Shown one piece after another: positions 43,776 to 54,433 of a stretch of DNA of 64,000 bases. The notes under the pieces are model-generated. The model was not told the DNA's origin. It made no database searches and saw only the letters and a list, made by a program, of their open reading frames with translations. Position numbers and translations under genes: made by a program. This stretch comes from Tenacibaculum todarodis (lineage in GTDB: Bacteria > Bacteroidota > Bacteroidia > Flavobacteriales > Flavobacteriaceae): positions 1,235,001 through 1,299,000 of the forward strand of contig NZ_CP018155.1 of the NCBI RefSeq assembly GCF_001889045.1, read 5' to 3'. Each line of letters opens with the position of its first letter. Position 1 is the first letter of the stretch.

Positions 43776-45575
43776 TTAATTTTTAAAATTGAATGTAACT
43801 TTTAAACCTTTATTCTGTTTGCTTTCAAAATTAATAGTTCCTTTTATCGTTTTTATACGGGTTTCCATATTTTTAAGTCCATTTTTAAAAACTATAGTAT
43901 TCTCTTTAAACCCAACTCCATTATCTGAATAAGCTATTTGTAAAAAATTATGCTCTTTTTTACAAGAAATAACAACCAAATTAGCATTACTATGCTTTTT
44001 CATATTTACAAACAATTCATTAAAAACTCTATATATAACAATTTGTTTGTTATTTTTTAAGTTATTTAATTCTAGAGAAGGCAAATCATTTAGGATAATT
44101 TTACATGTATCAGAATTATAACTTGAAACTAATTCTCTAAAATAATTTTCAAAATTTCTACCTGTTTCAATAGAGTCATTTTCATGGGAAATTGCTCTAG
44201 TTTGTAAGTATATTTTATCTAAATCGTTTATAATTTCTGCTGTATTATAGTTAGTATTCTGCACTTTAGCTATAACATTAAACATATTATTACCTAATTC
44301 ATCATGTAACTTTTTTGCAATTCTTGTTTCTGTATTATAACTTTCTAGTAAAATTCGTTTTTTATGTTGTTGCTTTCTTCTATAAATTAGAAATAACAAA
44401 CCTGCAGTTAAAACAGCTCCACTAAATAAAATGTTTTTCTTTTGATTACTTTCTTGTTCTGCAATCAACTTATTTTCAGTAGCTAATGTTTTAAATTTCA
44501 ATTTTTGCTTCTCTTCTTCTTCATAATTATATTTAATTTTAGCAAACTTGTATTGCCTTTTTGTATCCGCTGCTTGTAAACTATCTCTTAAATGAATACT
44601 TTCCTTATAAAATTTTATTGCCTTATGAGGTGTTTGTAGCGCTACAATTTTGTCTATTGCCTCAATTATATCATTCGGACTTCTTTCTTTTTTTGATATT
44701 TTATACATGTTATTTGCATAAAAGAACGATTTGCTTTTATCTTTTTTATAAAAGTATTCAGACAAATGGCTGTAAGAAGCAATTAAACCATAATTATCTT
44801 TACTCTTTATTTTGATTGAATTTGCTAATAATAAATCTTTTAAAACATTTGCTTTTGGGTTTTGTAACCATTTAATATGGGCTAAATTATCTATGATTCT
44901 AATTCTTGTTTTTGTATTTTTAATTGAATCTTGCAATAAACCATCTAGCATTAAAATTGATTTCAAATAATTGCCTTGTTCTTTATAAACATTAGCAATA
45001 TTTTTTTTAATAATAACCACATTTTTTTCAGAAGGCTTATAAAATAATGCCTTATTGTAATTATAAATAGCTTCCTCAAATAAAAATTGCCTTTTTGAGT
45101 TTATGGCTAAAGTATTGTAAGAAGATATAATCGTTTTTTTTCTTCTACCATTTAAATATTTTAAACTATTAATTCCAGAGATATCACTATTTGCATAATC
45201 ACCAAAATCAGATTCTATAATTGCAATATTTAATAAACATCTTGCAACTTGAATACTGTCATTTTCTTGTAGATATAATTCTTTCGATTTTTTGTAGTAA
45301 TAGAATGCACTGTCTTTAACCTTTAATTTTCTTTGAAATTCTGCAATCTTATAGTATGATCTTGCTTCTTGGCTTTTATTCTTATTCTCCAAAGCTCTAT
45401 TGAGTAACTTTTTAGAGTAGATTAAAGCTTTCTTATTTTCTTTTTTCTTTCTATAAACATTGACTTCTTTATAAATACTATCAAAAGATTTATTTAATAG
45501 TTGCTCTTGAAAACAAAACAAGTTATTGTTCAAAAACAAGGTAAAAAAAAAGAGGAATAAGGTTTTCAATTTCAT
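43776..45575 (-). CDS. TPR-containing sensor histidine kinase (NarX/DesK-like)
   Basis: A 599-residue membrane sensor. A signal sequence (KTLFLFFFTLFLNNNLFC) is followed by a periplasmic array of TPR-like helices (about 40-340), a coiled-coil stretch, a transmembrane helix (ILFSGAVLTAGLLFLIY, about 377-393), a HisKA_3-type phosphorylation helix IAKKLHDELGNNMFNV with the His near 422, and a HATPase domain (about 500-599; VFNELFVNMKKHS, YSDNGVGFKENT, GLKNMETRI). It is the partner of the response regulator, whose start is 2 bp away. Tetratricopeptide sensor kinases of this design are frequent in Bacteroidota; their signal is mostly unknown. Confidence 0.92.
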   Translation of the reverse strand: MKLKTLFLFFFTLFLNNNLFCFQEQLLNKSFDSIYKEVNVYRKKKENKKALIYSKKLLNRALENKNKSQEARSYYKIAEFQRKLKVKDSAFYYYKKSKELYLQENDSIQVARCLLNIAIIESDFGDYANSDISGINSLKYLNGRRKKTIISSYNTLAINSKRQFLFEEAIYNYNKALFYKPSEKNVVIIKKNIANVYKEQGNYLKSILMLDGLLQDSIKNTKTRIRIIDNLAHIKWLQNPKANVLKDLLLANSIKIKSKDNYGLIASYSHLSEYFYKKDKSKSFFYANNMYKISKKERSPNDIIEAIDKIVALQTPHKAIKFYKESIHLRDSLQAADTKRQYKFAKIKYNYEEEEKQKLKFKTLATENKLIAEQESNQKKNILFSGAVLTAGLLFLIYRRKQQHKKRILLESYNTETRIAKKLHDELGNNMFNVIAKVQNTNYNTAEIINDLDKIYLQTRAISHENDSIETGRNFENYFRELVSSYNSDTCKIILNDLPSLELNNLKNNKQIVIYRVFNELFVNMKKHSNANLVVISCKKEHNFLQIAYSDNGVGFKENTIVFKNGLKNMETRIKTIKGTINFESKQNKGLKVTFNFKN

Positions 45576-45611
45576 TCCTCTAAAATACTATAAATCCTGA
45601 TTTAAAAAATT

Positions 45612-45809
<198 letters not shown>

Positions 45810-46108
45810 TATTATTCTTTTAAAAATTAAACAATAGTGTTGCTATCCGAATTTTACAATTCAGCTTGTTTGTTGTTCACAACACATTAAAATTTAAAAG
45901 AGTCGCGCGCCTCTTTTGCGGGAAGTCGTAGAATGAAATAGTGTTATTAGTTTGTTTTCCCAATTCAATAAAAACAACACTATAGCATTCTGTTTTTTGC
46001 AGTAATAGTTCTCTTTTTTTTCTAGAAAACTATTTCTATTGCAAATATCGGAAGTGATTTTAAGTTAATAGTAGCCAACATTTGGACAATTTAGAAGCAA
46101 GGCTAATT
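45810..46108. other. Divergent gene-free region with hairpins
   Basis: About 300 bp with no gene, between the lipoprotein gene (minus) and the HTH-membrane gene (plus). It holds the hairpin AAAAGAGTCGCGCGCCTCTTTT near 45896 (written in parts: AAAAGAG / CTCTTTT around a CG-rich loop) and the larger hairpin at 45930-45991. Otherwise AT-rich. Confidence 0.6.
45930..45991 (+). other. Long imperfect hairpin followed by T-run (possible sRNA terminator)
   Basis: AGAATGAAATAGTGTTATT faces AACAACACTATAGCATTCT (arms 45930-45948 and 45973-45991) with few mismatches, then TGTTTTTTGC. No coding gene precedes it on the plus strand, so it may end a small RNA or a long leader. Confidence 0.4.
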
Positions 46109-46164
46109 TGTCTAATTTTAGACAGTTTTAACCTTGTTTTGTCTAAAATGTCTACTTTTAGACA
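46109..46164 (+). promoter_or_regulatory. Two palindromes sharing TGTCTAA/TTAGACA (operator candidates)
   Basis: Site 1: TGTCTAATTTTAGACA (46109-46124), a perfect palindrome. Site 2: TGTCTAAAA ... TTTTAGACA (46140-46164) with a 7-bp spacer. Centres are 35.5 bp apart and site 2 ends 15 bp before the ATG at 46180, so a dimeric repressor, possibly the HTH protein itself, is plausible. Confidence 0.55.
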
Positions 46165-46179
46165 ACCAAACAACTTACT

Positions 46180-46925
46180 ATGATTAAAGTACTTATAATT
46201 GATTTTTTTAATGAAATTGAAAAAAAGGAACTTAAGAAGAATAAAAATGCCAAAGCCACTTTTTGGGTAGAAGAACTACAAAAGGTTACCCCAATTGATA
46301 AAAATTATATTAGTGTTAAAAAAGCAACACGTTTATATAATAAATATGTTGAGGAAAAAGAACAAGTAATTGTTAAGGAACCAAATAAATATCTTTTAGA
46401 CTTTATGTCTCAGTATATAGGCTTTAAAGATTTTGAAGAATATGAGTCAAAAAAGGAATCAAAAGAAGAAATTAGCAAACAAAATGAACCTCAAATTTTT
46501 TATCAAAATGATAAAGAATCATTTCTAAAAAAATATAAAAAACTCATTATTACTCTTTCTGTAGCATCTACTTTTTTACTTTTTTTTTTGTCATTAAAAA
46601 CAGTAAGAATGAATTAGAAACTTGTATTATTTGGAAAGATACTCGTTTCAAAAAAAGTTCTTGTAAAGTAAAAAACACTATAGATAATGCTATTTATAAT
46701 ATCAATATTCAAGGTTTTGAAAAAATAAAAGTTACCAAAGAAACACCTTTTTTTAAAAATGGTAAGCCTAAAGTTTGGTACGGAAAATCATCTAAAGGAA
46801 AAATAGAGTATTTTACACAAAGAGGAATTCATCCTGAAACTTTAAAAGAATTAAATCCAATTACAGAATACATTATTAATAAATATGTTTTTACAGAAGA
46901 GGGTGAAAAAACTATTGTAAACTAA
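46180..46925 (+). pseudogene. HTH-like domain plus transmembrane protein, frameshifted at T10
   Basis: The first frame (46180-46617, 145 residues) has an N-terminal domain with YISVKKATRLYNKYVEEKEQ and YLLDFMSQYIGFKDFEEYES, similar to the small HTH-like domain common in Bacteroidota regulators ('R-LYK-Y ... L-FLA-YIGF-SY-EF'), and then a membrane helix (LIITLSVASTFLLFF). Inside this helix is a run of ten T (46580-46589). After it, another frame continues without stop to 46925: VIKNSKNELETCIIWKDTRF to YVFTEEGEKTIVN. One extra T restores a single protein of about 248 residues, with a periplasmic domain. Sequencing error, decay and slippage switching are open. The palindromic operator-like sites just upstream suggest a regulated gene. 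Confidence 0.75.
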
Positions 46926-46953
46926 AAAAGCAGCTAATTAAATTAGCTGCTTT
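46925..46953. terminator. Bidirectional terminator between the HTH-membrane gene and ettA
   Basis: AAAAAAGCAGCTAATT faces AATTAGCTGCTTT. It serves convergent genes: the HTH-membrane gene (plus) and ettA (minus). Confidence 0.85.
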
Positions 46954-46976
46954 CATATAAAATATTCGTTTAGAAT

Positions 46977-48668
46977 TTATCTAATCAATTTTCTATATTT
47001 AATACGTTTTGGCATTAAATCTCCACCCAAACGTTTCTTTTTATTCTCTTCATAATCAGAGAAAGAACCTTCAAAGAAATAGACATTACTATCTCCTTCA
47101 AAAGCTAAAATGTGTGTACAAATTCTATCTAAAAACCATCTATCGTGACTAATAACTACGGCACAACCAGCAAAGTTTTCTAAACCTTCTTCTAAGGCTC
47201 TTAATGTATTTACATCTAAATCGTTTGTTGGCTCATCTAAAAGTAAAACGTTTCCTTCTTCTTTTAAGGTCATTGCTAAATGCAAACGGTTTCTTTCTCC
47301 ACCAGAAAGTGTAGAAACTTTTTTGTTCTGCTCGCTTCCACCAAAATTAAAACGACTTAAATAAGCACGAGAGTTTACTTGCTTTCCTCCCATAATTACT
47401 AAATCTTGTCCGTCAGAAAAGTTTTCCCAAATAGATTTATCTGCATCAATATTTGAGTGTGCTTGATCTACATACGCAATTTTAGCCGTTTCACCTACTT
47501 TAAAAGTTCCACCATCCGGAGCTTCTTCTCCCATAATCATTTTAAAAATTGTGGTTTTACCAGCACCGTTTGGCCCAATAATTCCTACAATTCCTGCTTG
47601 CGGAAGGTTAAACTCTAAATTATCGTATAATAATTTATCTCCAAAGGCTTTAGAGACTCCAGTAGCTTCTATAACATTGGTTCCTAAACGTGGACCATTT
47701 GGAATATAAATTTCTAATTTTTCTTCGGTTTGTTTTTGATCTTGACTCATCAATTTTTCATAGCTCTTCAAACGTGCTTTTTGCTTTGTTTGACGACCTT
47801 TTGCGCCTTGACGAACCCAATCTAACTCGCGTTCTAATGTTTTTTGACGTTTAGAAGCTGTTTTGCTTTCTTGCGCCATTCTTGTAGATTTTTGATCTAA
47901 CCAAGAAGAGTAATTTCCTTTCCAAGGAATTCCTTCTCCTCTATCCAGTTCAAGAATCCAACCTGCAACGTTATCTAAGAAATATCTATCGTGCGTTACG
48001 GCAATTACAGTTCCTTTATATTGTGCTAAATGATGCTCTAACCAATGTACAGATTCTGCATCCAAGTGGTTTGTTGGCTCATCTAATAATAAAATTTCTG
48101 GCTCTTTTAATAACAATCTACAAAGTGCAACACGTCTTTTTTCTCCACCAGATAAAACACCAATTTTCTTATCAGAATCTGGTGTTCTTAATGCATCCAT
48201 TGCAATTTCTAGTTTGGTATCTAATTCCCAAGCATTTGCTGCATCAATTTTATCTTGTAAATCGGCTTGTTGCGCCATTAACTTATCCATCTTATCGGCA
48301 TCAGAATATACTTCTTCTAAACCGAACATGTCGTTAATTTTGTTGTATTCATCTAAGATAGCAACAGTTTCTGCAACACCTTCTTTTACAACTTCTAAAA
48401 CTGTTTTTTCTGGATCTAATTGTGGCTCTTGTTCTAAATATCCAACGTTATATCCTGGAGAAAAAACTACATCTCCTTGAAAGTTTTTTTCTTGTCCTGC
48501 AATAATCTTCAATAAAGTAGATTTACCAGAACCGTTAAGACCTAAAATTCCGATTTTTGCTCCATAAAAGAAGCTTAAATAAATATCTTTTAAAACTTGT
48601 TTTCCTGTAGATTGATAGGTTTTAGAAACCTTATTCATGGAAAAAATGACTTTTTTATCGTCGCTCAT
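46977..48668 (-). CDS. ettA: Energy-dependent translational throttle protein EttA (ABC-F)
   Basis: A 563-residue ABC-F protein with two ATPase domains. Domain 1: GLNGSGKST (about 43-51), LSGGEKRRVALCRLLLKEPE and LLLDEPTNHLD. A charged linker of about 80 residues (QESKTASKRQKTLERELDWV) follows. Domain 2: GPNGAGKTT, LSGGERNRLHLAMTLKEEGN and LLLDEPTNDLD. There are no membrane segments. EttA binds the ribosomal E site and couples translation to the ATP/ADP ratio. Length and opening (MSDDKKVIFSMNKVSKTYQS) match EttA. It is monocistronic. Confidence 0.95.
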   Translation of the reverse strand: MSDDKKVIFSMNKVSKTYQSTGKQVLKDIYLSFFYGAKIGILGLNGSGKSTLLKIIAGQEKNFQGDVVFSPGYNVGYLEQEPQLDPEKTVLEVVKEGVAETVAILDEYNKINDMFGLEEVYSDADKMDKLMAQQADLQDKIDAANAWELDTKLEIAMDALRTPDSDKKIGVLSGGEKRRVALCRLLLKEPEILLLDEPTNHLDAESVHWLEHHLAQYKGTVIAVTHDRYFLDNVAGWILELDRGEGIPWKGNYSSWLDQKSTRMAQESKTASKRQKTLERELDWVRQGAKGRQTKQKARLKSYEKLMSQDQKQTEEKLEIYIPNGPRLGTNVIEATGVSKAFGDKLLYDNLEFNLPQAGIVGIIGPNGAGKTTIFKMIMGEEAPDGGTFKVGETAKIAYVDQAHSNIDADKSIWENFSDGQDLVIMGGKQVNSRAYLSRFNFGGSEQNKKVSTLSGGERNRLHLAMTLKEEGNVLLLDEPTNDLDVNTLRALEEGLENFAGCAVVISHDRWFLDRICTHILAFEGDSNVYFFEGSFSDYEENKKKRLGGDLMPKRIKYRKLIR

Positions 48669-48689
48669 TGTTGTTTTTTATTTTAATTT

Positions 48690-48720
48690 GAATACTGAAT
48701 ACTGCTCACTGAATACTGAA
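48690..48720. repeat. Tandem heptamer-type repeat ACTGAATACTG
   Basis: GAATACTGAATACTGCTCAC and ACTGAATACTGAA in tandem, between the ettA start and the stop of the CAL67264-type gene. Confidence 0.85.
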
Positions 48721-48721
48721 T

Positions 48722-48904
48722 TTATACTCTTCCTTTTAAGGCATTAAATACCCAAGCAATACAGAAGAAACCTATACCAACAGTTGCAAAACCCCATCCG
48801 GCAACATCATCATATCTGTATGCTCCCATTAAGATTAATACTACTCCCATAAATAACATTAAGAAAGTTGCCCAGCCTAAAACTGTATTTTTATTCATTG
48901 CCAT
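48722..48904 (-). CDS. CAL67264-family small membrane protein
   Basis: A 60-residue protein with two membrane helices (VLGWATFLMLFMGVVLILMG and GWGFATVGIGFFCIAWVFNA) separated by AYRYDDVA, and the end LKGRV. I recognise the pattern of the CAL67264 family of flavobacterial small membrane proteins (named after a Gramella protein). Function unknown. The first two residues, MA, might be extra: a second ATG is at 48898. A promoter like TTGACA ... GATATTTG lies upstream on the minus strand. Confidence 0.75.
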   Translation of the reverse strand: MAMNKNTVLGWATFLMLFMGVVLILMGAYRYDDVAGWGFATVGIGFFCIAWVFNALKGRV

Positions 48905-49002
48905 AATTAACTGATTAGTTTATTAATAAAGTTGAACTGCAAATATCGGTATTTATATTAGACTTGTCAAGTAATAGTTTACTGCTCTTTTCTTGGGGAA
49001 AT

Positions 49003-49171
49003 GGCGCTCGCGTTAGCGATTGAACGGCATGTTTGAGCTCTCCCGATTTTTATCGGGAAGCGAGTAGTGAAAGCGCGACGGTTTTGGTTGCTTTTAGTTT
49101 ATTGACTTGAATGTATTTTAAAAAAAGTAAACATTGATAAAAAAATTAAATTACCAAAACCGTAACGCCCT
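49003..49171 (+). repeat. Structured intergenic element, copy 4 (class I, expanded)
   Basis: Outer arms CGCGTTAGCG and GTAACGCCC; core GATTGAACGGCATG; inner hairpin GAGCTC-CCCGAT-TTTT-ATCGGG-AAGCGAGTAG; TGAAAGCGCGA; third helix CGGTTTTGG / CCAAAACCG, with about 70 nt of AT-rich sequence between its arms. Confidence 0.75.
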
Positions 49172-49196
49172 AAAAATTATAAAAAAGGTTCGTTTT

Positions 49197-50183
49197 TTAA
49201 CCTCTAGCAAGTCTACGAATTGCAACCCATTCTTTCATTTTTTCTCGTGCATCTGCAGCTGGATAACCAACAACAGTTTTACCTGCAGGAACATCTGCAA
49301 TAACGCCAGATCCTGCACCAACAGTTGCTCCTGAATGAATTGTTGTGTGGTCTTTTATGGAAGCGCTTCCGCCAATTACAACGCCATCGCCTAAAGTTAC
49401 TGAACCTGCTAAACCGCTATTTCCTGCCATAATACAGAACTTTCCAAGAACAGAATTGTGCCCAATTTGTACTAAATTATCAATCTTACAACCGTCTCCT
49501 AAAATTGTAGAGCTAAATTTACCTCTATCTACACAAGAATTTGCTCCTATTTCAACATAATTACCAATTACAACATTTCCAATATGAATAATTTTTGTTA
49601 AGCCTTGTTCACTTGGTCTATAACCAAATCCGTCTGCGCCAATACTAACATTTGTATGAAAAATACAATTGCTACCAATTTCTGTTCTTTCTCTAATTAC
49701 AGTTCCTGACCAAATTGTGGTGTTATTACCAATTTTAGTGTCATCAAAAACAGAAACATTTGGATAAATTATTACATTATTGCCTAAAATTACATTTTTA
49801 CCAATGTAAGAGTTTGCTCCTATTTTACAACCTTCTCCAATTTTTGCTGAACTATCAATTACTGCAGTTGGATGAATATCAACATCAAAACTTGGTGATT
49901 CTGGCTCAAAAGCTTCCAAAAGAATTGCCATTGCTAAATCGGCATTTTTTACTTTAATTAATGCTTTGTTTTCTCCTGGTGCCAAGTCTAATTTTTCATC
50001 TATAATTGCTGCGCTTGCATTAGAGTTTTCCCATAAACGAGCAAATTTTCTATTTCCAATAAAAGTAACTTGTCCTTTTAAGGCTTTTTCTATTTGTTCT
50101 GGAGCAGTAATATTTTCTGCACAAGCACCTATTAATTCGCCTTTAACTAATGAATTAATTTCTTGAATTGTAAATGATTTCAT
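49197..50183 (-). CDS. lpxD: UDP-3-O-(3-hydroxyacyl)glucosamine N-acyltransferase LpxD
   Basis: A 328-residue left-handed beta-helix acyltransferase. The N-terminal uridine-binding domain (KSFTIQEINSLVKGELIGA to about 100) is followed by many hexapeptide repeats (IGEGCKIGANSYIGKNVILG, IGNNTTIWSGTVIRERTEIG), with GYRPS and IVQIGHNSVLG-like IDNLVQIGHNSVLGKFC. The catalytic His is in QIGHN. The C-terminus VGYPAADAREKMKEWVAIRR is normal. It adds the second acyl chain in lipid A synthesis. Confidence 0.93.
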   Translation of the reverse strand: MKSFTIQEINSLVKGELIGACAENITAPEQIEKALKGQVTFIGNRKFARLWENSNASAAIIDEKLDLAPGENKALIKVKNADLAMAILLEAFEPESPSFDVDIHPTAVIDSSAKIGEGCKIGANSYIGKNVILGNNVIIYPNVSVFDDTKIGNNTTIWSGTVIRERTEIGSNCIFHTNVSIGADGFGYRPSEQGLTKIIHIGNVVIGNYVEIGANSCVDRGKFSSTILGDGCKIDNLVQIGHNSVLGKFCIMAGNSGLAGSVTLGDGVVIGGSASIKDHTTIHSGATVGAGSGVIADVPAGKTVVGYPAADAREKMKEWVAIRRLARG

Positions 50184-50230
50184 GTTGATTTTTTGTTATT
50201 AGTTGATAAAAATAGTCTTTAATTTTTTAA

Positions 50231-50266
50231 AACTATAAATCCTGCAACAAAGCAGGATTTATAGTT
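50231..50266 (-). terminator. Terminator after the 50792 gene
   Basis: AACTATAAATCCTGC / GCAGGATTTATAGTT, a 15-bp perfect stem with loop AACAAA. It overlaps the stop codon of the gene by two bases and lies upstream of lpxD, so it separates the two transcripts. Confidence 0.85.
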
Positions 50267-50792
50267 AATATCGTCTTCTATTATTTCTGGGCCTAGATGT
50301 TTGTTGCTCTTCTTTCCTAGGTTGTTTAGGTCGTAAATCTTCTTTCTTTCTTTTTTGATATTTTTTCCACCTCTTAAACTGTTTTTCTGTTAAAACTGGT
50401 TGTAAAGTTGTGTTTAATATCTCTTCGTTTTTCTTTATAGAATCTCTAATTGGCAAAACAACTATTTCTATTCGCTGCCTAATTCTTCTTCCTAAATCTG
50501 GATTATTTCTAGCTTCTTTCCCCATTGTGTTTACAATAACATCTAGCTCTTGAAACTTTTGATTATTTAAAAAAGTTATAACTCTAATTTTATCATTATA
50601 TACTTTTAAAGCATTTATTACTATTGATTTTGTGTTGTCTTTTTTAATTTTTATTTTTTTAGAAACCTCATCTTCATTATAATAAAAAACATTTGACGCA
50701 TTTTTTGCATTATATTTTAACATCTTTGGCGGTTCTTGCGCAAACACAAAATATTGTTGCAATATTAAAATTAATAGTATTATTTTTTTCAT
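50265..50792 (-). CDS. Secreted hypothetical protein with basic C-terminus, 175 aa
   Basis: A 175-residue secreted protein with a signal peptide (KIILLILILQQYFVFAQ). The body is helical and charged (VSKKIKIKKDNTKSIVINAL, VLPIRDSIKKNEEILNTTLQ). PVLTEKQFKRWKKYQKRKKE resembles the 'L-T-EQ-xKW-xYx' end of Spy/CpxP-like helical periplasmic proteins. The tail is Arg/Lys-rich (RPRNNRRRY). No firm family. It is a single gene with terminator. Confidence 0.6.
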   Translation of the reverse strand: MKKIILLILILQQYFVFAQEPPKMLKYNAKNASNVFYYNEDEVSKKIKIKKDNTKSIVINALKVYNDKIRVITFLNNQKFQELDVIVNTMGKEARNNPDLGRRIRQRIEIVVLPIRDSIKKNEEILNTTLQPVLTEKQFKRWKKYQKRKKEDLRPKQPRKEEQQTSRPRNNRRRY

Positions 50793-50829
50793 TTTATTAA
50801 ATTATTAAGAAACAAAAATAACGCTTTTA

Positions 50830-52951
<2,122 letters not shown>

Positions 52952-52952
52952 A

Positions 52953-53036
52953 TTGCGTTAGTGATTGAAACGGCATCCTTTTTGCTTTTTCAGCAAAAAG
53001 ATATAGTGTAAAGCACGACCCTTTTGGGTAACGCCC
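52953..53036 (+). repeat. Structured intergenic element, copy 5 (class I)
   Basis: Outer arms GCGTTAGTG and GTAACGCCC; core GATTGAAACGG; inner hairpin CATCCTTTTTGC / GCAAAAAGATATAG; TGTAAAGCACGA; third hairpin CCC-TTTT-GGG. Confidence 0.8.
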
Positions 53037-53050
53037 AAACTTTTATTAAA

Positions 53051-53920
53051 TTAATATAAATATCCCATTTTTCCTTGTTGGAAATCTCTAAGTGCTTCCA
53101 TAATTTCTGTTTGTGTATTCATAACATAAGGTCCCCAAGAAGTAACTTTTTCTTTGATTGGCTCACCAGAAAGCACAATTAGGTTACTTTCTTTTTCAGC
53201 TTTAATTTCTATTGAATTTCCGTCTTGATTAAAAGTTAGCATTTGAGTTGCTCCTTTTTTTAACGTTGTATCATTATTAACTAAAACTTCTCCATCTAAC
53301 AAGTAAATTAATGCTTGATGTGTTTTTGGTAAATGGATATTTATGACACCTTTTTCTTTTGCCTTTAAGGTAAACACGTTTACTTCTGTCTGAGTTTTAA
53401 TGAAACCTTTTTGATTGTTTTGTTCACCTGCAACTACTTTTAATTGAATTGTTTTATCATCATTTTCAATTACAGGAATATCTTCACTCTTTAAATGCTG
53501 ATAATTTGCTGGAATCATTTTTTTAGACGCAGGAAGATTTAACCATAATTGAATTCCTTCTAAATCTCCACCTTTTTTCACGAACTCTTTTGTTGGTCCT
53601 TCGGCATGTATTATTCCACGACCAGCAGTTGTCCATTGAACATCGCCTGCTTTTACTATCATTTCATTTCCTAAAGAATCTCTATGCAATTGTTCTCCTT
53701 TAAAAAGTAATGTTATTGGCTCAAAACCACGATGCGGATGTGCGCCTAAATCAAACGGATTATTAAACTCGCTTATCGCATAAGGCCCGTAATGGTGTAA
53801 TAACAAAAATGGATCTAAGTTTTCAATACCTTTGGTAGGTAAAGGTTGACGCAATTTTATTGCTCCCATATTAACCAACGGACTTCCTACTTTATGTTGT
53901 ATTGTTTTTAATGTTTTCAT
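53051..53920 (-). CDS. Pirin family protein
   Basis: A 289-residue bicupin. The N-terminal cupin has LGAHPHRGFEPITLLF (His ligands), QWTTAGRGIIHAEGP and a Glu/His cluster for iron. The C-terminal cupin is VINIHLPKTHQALIYLLDGE. Members include quercetin 2,3-dioxygenases and redox-sensing regulators. It is the last gene of the MarR cluster, 46 bp behind marR, with an operator-like TTTTCCAAGGAAAA 15 bp before its start, so it may also have its own promoter. Confidence 0.88.
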   Translation of the reverse strand: MKTLKTIQHKVGSPLVNMGAIKLRQPLPTKGIENLDPFLLLHHYGPYAISEFNNPFDLGAHPHRGFEPITLLFKGEQLHRDSLGNEMIVKAGDVQWTTAGRGIIHAEGPTKEFVKKGGDLEGIQLWLNLPASKKMIPANYQHLKSEDIPVIENDDKTIQLKVVAGEQNNQKGFIKTQTEVNVFTLKAKEKGVINIHLPKTHQALIYLLDGEVLVNNDTTLKKGATQMLTFNQDGNSIEIKAEKESNLIVLSGEPIKEKVTSWGPYVMNTQTEIMEALRDFQQGKMGYLY

Positions 53921-53934
53921 AATAATTGTTTTTA

Positions 53935-53948
53935 TTTTCCAAGGAAAA
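53935..53948 (-). promoter_or_regulatory. MarR operator candidate before pirin
   Basis: TTTTCCAAGGAAAA, arms TTTTCC/GGAAAA around AA; similar to the site at 56092. Confidence 0.55.
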
Positions 53949-53966
53949 CATTTTTGTAAATTTTTT

Positions 53967-54407
53967 CTATCTAATTTTATCTAATAAATTACTGAGCTGT
54001 TCTGCTTCTTTTTCAGTTAAATTGTTTAGCATATTTAAGTTTGAACTTACTTTATCTATTTCTGTAAGTAAAGTTAAACCTTCTTCTAATATAGTTACAT
54101 AAACAACTCTTTTATCATGCTCACAACGCTCTCTTACTATTAAATGTTTTTCGCATAATTTATCCATTAAGCGTGTTGCATTTGGCGCTCTTTCAATCAT
54201 TCTTTCTTTTACCGTTTGCGCTTTAATTTTATCTCCAGCTCCTCTTAAAATTCTAAGAATATTGTATTGTTGTGGCGAAATACCGAAATCTTTAAAAAAA
54301 CTATTCTCTCTACTACTTAACCAATTTGCAGTGTATTTTATATTGATTAAGGCTTTAACTTTATTATTCTTAAAGGTTGATTGTATGTCTTTAGAAATAT
54401 CTCCCAT
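53967..54407 (-). CDS. MarR family transcriptional regulator
   Basis: A 146-residue winged-helix protein. Helix-turn-helix and wing: ISPQQYNILRILRGAG, KAQTVKERMIERAPNATRLM, DKLCEKHLIVRERCEHDKRV. Residues 1-40 and 115-146 form the dimer helices. Its place inside a cluster of redox genes and the shared palindromes upstream of DoxX and pirin suggest that it represses the cluster until an electrophile or oxidant is sensed (inference). Cysteines are at DKLCEKH and RERCEHD in the recognition region, possible redox switches. Confidence 0.9.
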   Translation of the reverse strand: MGDISKDIQSTFKNNKVKALINIKYTANWLSSRENSFFKDFGISPQQYNILRILRGAGDKIKAQTVKERMIERAPNATRLMDKLCEKHLIVRERCEHDKRVVYVTILEEGLTLLTEIDKVSSNLNMLNNLTEKEAEQLSNLLDKIR

Positions 54408-54423
54408 TATTCAGTATTCAGTT
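54408..54423. repeat. Short CAGTATT-type repeat upstream of the MarR gene
   Basis: ATTCAGTATTCAGTTTA, two copies of the heptamer, just before the MarR start. Confidence 0.75.
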
Positions 54424-54433
54424 TATAATAGTT

